Shown in pieces: positions 28,628 to 32,552 of a stretch of DNA of 32,552 nt. Made by a program: the position numbers and the translations under genes. Below the pieces are notes generated by a model. The model was not told the DNA's origin. It did no database searches and saw only the letters and a list, made by a program, of their open reading frames with translations. This stretch comes from an uncultured Pseudomonadota bacterium (GTDB lineage: Bacteria > Desulfobacterota > Binatia > Binatales > Binataceae): assembly GCA_937889395.1 (NCBI GenBank), contig CALAOW010000012.1:1-32552 (forward strand), in the 5' to 3' direction. The stretch's first letter is position 1, and the number at the start of each line of letters is the position of its first letter.

Positions 28628-29668
28628 ATGAGCGGCATCGCGGTCCTCTATCAGTGGGACGGGGCTCCGGCGGACCGCTCGATTGTCGAGCGGATGATCG
28701 CCTGCGTCCCGTACCGCTCGGTTGACGGCTTCGGCGTATGGGGCAACGGCCCGGTCGCGATTGGGCATGCAAAGCTGCAGACAACGCCCGAAGCTTCGGC
28801 TGAGACCAGCCCGTTCGTGGACGAAACCAGCGGCCTCGTTCTATCGATGGACGGGCGGGTGGATAACCGCGACGAACTCACGGCGGAGTTGAATTCTCAT
28901 GGTCATCGCGTCCGCACGGGCACGGACGCCGAGATCGTGCTTCGCGCCTGGCAGTGTTGGGGCACGGAGTCGCCTGCGAGAGTGATCGGCGATTTCGCAT
29001 TCGCCTTGTGGGACCCGTCGAAGCGGACACTTTTTTGTGCCCGGGACCCTTTGGGAGTAAAAAGCTTCTATTACTTCAATGGCCCAGGATTCTTTCTGTG
29101 CGCCTCGGAGCTTCATCAACTGTTCCAGGATCCAAGGGTCGTACGAAGACCGAACGAGCCTGCTATAGCCGACATGCTGGTGAGGATCCCGGTTGACCGC
29201 GAGGAGACGCTCTTCGAAGGTATCCGCCGCCTCGAGCCGGCGCATTGTCTGAACGTGAGCACGCGGGGCGTGGAATGTCGGCGCTATTACGATCTGGACG
29301 CCTCGCGGGAGATCGTCTATCGGAGCGACGACGAATACTCCGATCATTTTCTTTCGCTGTTCAAGGAGGCGGTGCGATGCCGACTTCGCAGCGTCAAAGG
29401 AGTTGCCTCGGACCTCAGTGGCGGCCTGGATTCCTCGTTTATAGTCTGTCTGACCGAACAATTGCGCCGAGACGGCGAAGTGCAAGTCCCAAGTTTCGAA
29501 ACCTTTTCAGTTCGCTTCGAGACCGGACCCGGCGCCGAGGCTGAGTACGTCGAGGAGGTCTTGCTTAAGTACCCTCATCGCCATACCTACCTCGCTGCGG
29601 GAATGGCCCCGCTCACCGAACTCATCCGGCAGGTTGCGCACTACCGAACCCCTTGTCCCCGTTGGTGA
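28628..29668 (+). pseudogene. AsnB-like asparagine synthetase (lasso-peptide C-like), 3'-truncated
   Basis: Glutaminase-like N-terminus MSGIAVLYQWDG...LSMDGRVDNRDEL...GDFAFALWD...ARDPLGVKSFYY; ATP-PPase loop DLSGGLDSS; ends abruptly at 346 aa, far short of typical full length (~600 aa). Confidence 0.82.
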
Positions 29669-29953
29669 TTAGTTGTCAGTAAGTCTCCTAGAATAACTCG
29701 TTGTAATTCAATGGGTTACACCAATAGATATTCTACAGTGACTCGATAGTGACTGCGATAGGTCTTCACCCAGGCTCAAAAACTAAGCGTGTATCTTGGG
29801 TTAGAGACTGCAAGCCTGTAAGCGCGTTCGGAAGGTAAAGAGCGCATCGGCCCGGCTCCTAGAGCCAATCAATATATACACCGTTCAAATCGCGAGGTGC
29901 GCGGCGAAGCCCGGACACCCCGGCGAAACTGCCCGGCGTCTCGGCCCGGCGCT

Positions 29954-30026
29954 GAAACCATGCGCGACCCATCACGGCAGCTCGGCCGGGAGTTTCCGCG
30001 CCGCTGACCCGCGACTACTATGCTCA
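29954..30026 (+). repeat. Diverged repeat copy 1 (5' end of a small gene; out-of-frame remnant)
   Basis: GAAACCATGCGCGA...CGGCAGCTCGGCCGGGAGTT...TATGCTCA shared with 30615-30695; encodes MRDPSRQLGREF then goes out of frame. Confidence 0.65.
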
Positions 30027-30086
30027 CTCATGGGCGTTCTGCGCTGGCGTGAAGTTTCATAGCGTTCTCGCAAAGGAGTCATTTCG

Positions 30087-30431
30087 ATGAGAACTTTGAT
30101 TGCTGCATTTTTACTGGCGGTGTTTAGCGCCGCGCAACCGGCGCTGGCGCAGCAATCGCTGGCCTGCCAGCTAGGCGAGGCGATACTAAGAAGGTGCCAA
30201 GCGAGCGAGGCCGAAGCGCGCGCGCTGGTAGAGGCGCGAGACAACGGCACATCGAAAGCGACGGCGGTCGCGGTCGTCCGTGGCGGAATGGAAGCTCACC
30301 GAAACTCGCAGACCGCTCACGCGGAAGCGGACTTGGCGGCAGATGCTGATTTTGTGTACGGCGGACGGCTAAGCGCCGACGCGGCGGGGAATGAAGTTTT
30401 CCGGGCCTGCCTGTCGGGCGACCTGCCCTGA
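30087..30431 (+). CDS. Small exported protein of unknown function
   Basis: Signal peptide MRTLIAAFLLAVFSAAQPALAQ; RBS aaaggag; 114 aa. Confidence 0.75.
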   Translation: MRTLIAAFLLAVFSAAQPALAQQSLACQLGEAILRRCQASEAEARALVEARDNGTSKATAVAVVRGGMEAHRNSQTAHAEADLAADADFVYGGRLSADAAGNEVFRACLSGDLP

Positions 30432-30614
30432 CCCCCGCCGCGAGCCCGGCGAGAACCCGGTCGATACGCCCCCGATAGGTTTCAACGTCTTAGAATAAGC
30501 CGCGCGCTTACCGGCGTATCGGGTCAGATCGGCACGCCTAAGAAACTTGGCCGATCAGCGGTGCGGCGCTGCTCTCAAGCCTTGGGAACAGCCAACGGCC
30601 TTACAGCCCCATCG

Positions 30615-31007
30615 GAAACCATGCGCGAGTCATCCAGGCAGCTCGGCCGGGAGTTCCGCCGCCACGTCGGCCGCGCCGTGGCTCGCGTATGCTCAAACCA
30701 AGCGAAGCATCATTCACACCGCTCGCGCAGATGCCGTCGGCTCGAAGCGGCTGCGCGGCGCCGATGGTTCACGCCGGAGAATCTAAGCATGCGCGCGCAG
30801 CAGAAGCGCTCGCGTGGGTGCTCGATGACGCGGGCGGAGTGTTCTCGGTTTCAGAACGTCTGCGAGGTGCTGGGGATCGACAGCGAGGGGCTGCGCGCGC
30901 GAGTGCGGGAGCGATTGAAACTGAGAGGCGGGCCTCCTTTTTTCCCGACCGCCCTCGAATACAGCAATTCCGTGCGCCGCCTCGTCCGCTACGACGAAGG
31001 CTCTTAG
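30615..31007 (+). pseudogene. Small conserved-type gene disrupted by frameshifts (repeat copy 2 forms its 5' end)
   Basis: Frame A MRESSRQLGREFRRHVGRAVAR (30621), frame B MLKPSEASFTPLAQMP...RAAEALAWVLDDAGGVFS (30689 on), frame A again FQNVCEVLGIDSEGLRARVRERL to 31007; dropping one G at the B-to-A switch gives VFSFQNVCEVLGID. Confidence 0.6.
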
Positions 31008-31115
31008 CTGAGATCTCCCCCCGCGAGCGCTGGCGCGTGCGGAAAAATGAATGCGTCCGATCGAAACACAACCATGAATTGACAAAAAGTTGGCGCGAGA
31101 GTAACAGAGGCTAAC

Positions 31116-31129
31116 CTAACGCGCGTTAG
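31116..31129. promoter_or_regulatory. Perfect 14-bp palindrome, possible operator
   Basis: CTAACGCGCGTTAG. Confidence 0.45.
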
Positions 31130-31281
31130 CCATGAATTGAGGTTTCTCACAGTCTGCTTCAACCAGGGAGGAGGGAGCGATGAGAGATTCCGGGGGAACC
31201 CTTCGATTTTGGTCAGGGCAAGCATCTTATTTGGACGGACGATCATTGGCAGTATGTCACAGGTATGCTGACAGGGGGAAC

Positions 31282-31968
31282 ATGATTACAAGGCTGGTCG
31301 CGATTCTGTTGCTGACCTCGGTGGTTGGGTGCTCGACGCAGCGCGCTTGGGTCTATCGATCAAATGATTATGCTGCGAATGCCGGACGGCCGCAGAAGAG
31401 CGTGGTCGTGCTGCCGTTTCACGACAGCCGAGATAATGCTAACGAGAACCGGATAGCCTTCTATTTGATCCCGCTGTTTCCTTATGGATATGCCGATTTC
31501 AAAGTCCCGGAGGGCGAACAAATACACATCACTTCCGGACTCTGGACCAATTACAAGCCGACCGAACACTTCCCCAAGGCGTTGGCACAAGAGCTAACCG
31601 CGACCGGGCGCTACAAGGAAGCGTCTTTCAGCTTCCGCAGTGACAACGCGGATTACGTGCTGAAAGGCGACATCGTCAACACGGACTACGACGGCATTAC
31701 CTTATCATACGGATTGAGCGTCGAGGGGCCGCTCTTGTGGCTCATAGGATTACCGGCAGGAACTGTAAATAACGATCTGACCGTGAAACTTTCCTGCGCG
31801 GATGGGCATACGGGCACCGTGCTATTCGAGCAGCAATACTCGGCCGACCACTTTCACGATCTCTTCTGGGTTTATGACATGCCGAACGACTTCAATTATC
31901 CGGATATGCTTAGGTCCGTGTACGGAAGGTTTGTCAGCGATCTGACTTCCAGCGGAAAATGCGCTTGA
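31282..31968 (+). CDS. Putative lipoprotein of unknown function
   Basis: MITRLVAILLLTSVVGCSTQ (lipobox VVGC); 228 aa. Confidence 0.8.
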   Translation: MITRLVAILLLTSVVGCSTQRAWVYRSNDYAANAGRPQKSVVVLPFHDSRDNANENRIAFYLIPLFPYGYADFKVPEGEQIHITSGLWTNYKPTEHFPKALAQELTATGRYKEASFSFRSDNADYVLKGDIVNTDYDGITLSYGLSVEGPLLWLIGLPAGTVNNDLTVKLSCADGHTGTVLFEQQYSADHFHDLFWVYDMPNDFNYPDMLRSVYGRFVSDLTSSGKCA

Positions 31969-31983
31969 AATCCATTTGAGAGG

Positions 31984-32012
31984 AGGCCCGTGAATTCCTG
32001 GGGGCCTTTCTT
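31984..32012 (+). terminator. Probable intrinsic terminator after the lipoprotein gene
   Basis: AGGCCC...GGGCCT stem followed by TTCTT, 16 bp after the stop codon. Confidence 0.5.
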
Positions 32013-32222
32013 AATCGTCGCAAGATTCCCACGTGGGAATCCCGAGACGGTGCACCGATTTTGCCCCGCTGGTTAAGGGTGAGAATTTGTCACGCTAAAG
32101 AAGAGAATGAGGCTTAGGAATGCCGTTTGAAGCCTTCGGCGGACCTTGATGGTCCTGTGAGTAGGTCCTCAATCTGTGTGCCTGCCATCTCTAAAGTAGC
32201 TTTGAGAAAACACTATTTTCAT

Positions 32223-32552
32223 ATGAGCGGGTTGACTTTGAAACTGAGCTTGATCACTTTTGCCCTAGTCTTGGTCGGCGGTGGCTGCCAGAAGCAAACC
32301 ACACCATCCAGCGCCCCACCCGTTGTGAAGGAGAACGCAAACACCGTCGTAATCAACCAACCATTCGAGCAGGTGTGGTCTCATTTCATTCTGAATATCA
32401 TTAAGAATTTCTTCGAAATCGACCTGGTTGATAAGAATTCCGGAATCTTGAGCATAAGCTATAATGCAGCAGAACCCGAGCAGTACGTGGACTGTGGAAC
32501 GCTTCATTCAGAATCGCCCTCGGCGCTGTGGACGTTCCCCCAGAGGTCCCCC
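32223..32552 (+). CDS. Putative lipoprotein (partial, runs off window end)
   Basis: MSGLTLKLSLITFALVLVGGGCQKQTTPSSAPPVVKENANTVVINQPFEQVWSHFILNIIKNFFEIDLVDKNSGILSISY...; open to the last base, so absent from the track. Confidence 0.65.
   Translation, partial: MSGLTLKLSLITFALVLVGGGCQKQTTPSSAPPVVKENANTVVINQPFEQVWSHFILNIIKNFFEIDLVDKNSGILSISYNAAEPEQYVDCGTLHSESPSALWTFPQRSP

Noticed and set aside
1-32552. CRISPR arrays, rRNA, tRNA, transposase genes
   Set aside because: No regularly spaced repeat-spacer pattern, no recognisable rRNA/tRNA sequence and no transposase or integrase ORF were seen.

Overview
GC-rich bacterial chromosomal window, mostly ordinary coding sequence up to about 29.66 kb, then a lower-GC accessory stretch to the end. 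Main blocks: (i) a partial Sir2 deacetylase and a thioredoxin-like protein whose C-terminus looks frameshifted; (ii) three alpha/beta-hydrolases, one a good HLD-I haloalkane dehalogenase candidate; (iii) an ECF sigma / ZAS anti-sigma / CpxP-CnrX-like operon ending in a (HGG)n tail; (iv) an M50 site-2 protease with CBS domains, and an XdhC-MocA pair; (v) a Tad/Flp pilus locus (tadC, tadB, tadA/cpaF, cpaE/tadZ, cpaB) plus two near-identical 59-aa Flp pilin genes that the ORF track misses. The pilins have a strong sigma-54-type promoter and a sensor-less sigma-54 activator lies about 7 kb away; (vi) pgi, a CBS protein, a hybrid histidine kinase, a MaoC-like protein and an MFS transporter; (vii) a PqqD-like (RRE) protein followed by an AsnB-like asparagine synthetase, resembling lasso-peptide B1+C, with the synthetase truncated where a lower-GC segment begins. 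That segment holds a frameshifted small gene, a diverged duplicate of its 5' end, perfect palindromes and lipoproteins. The best candidates for follow-up are the truncated RRE/AsnB cluster and its junction, the sigma-54/tandem-pilin Tad locus, and the metal-sensor-like ECF operon. All calls come from reading the sequence; no database search was run.
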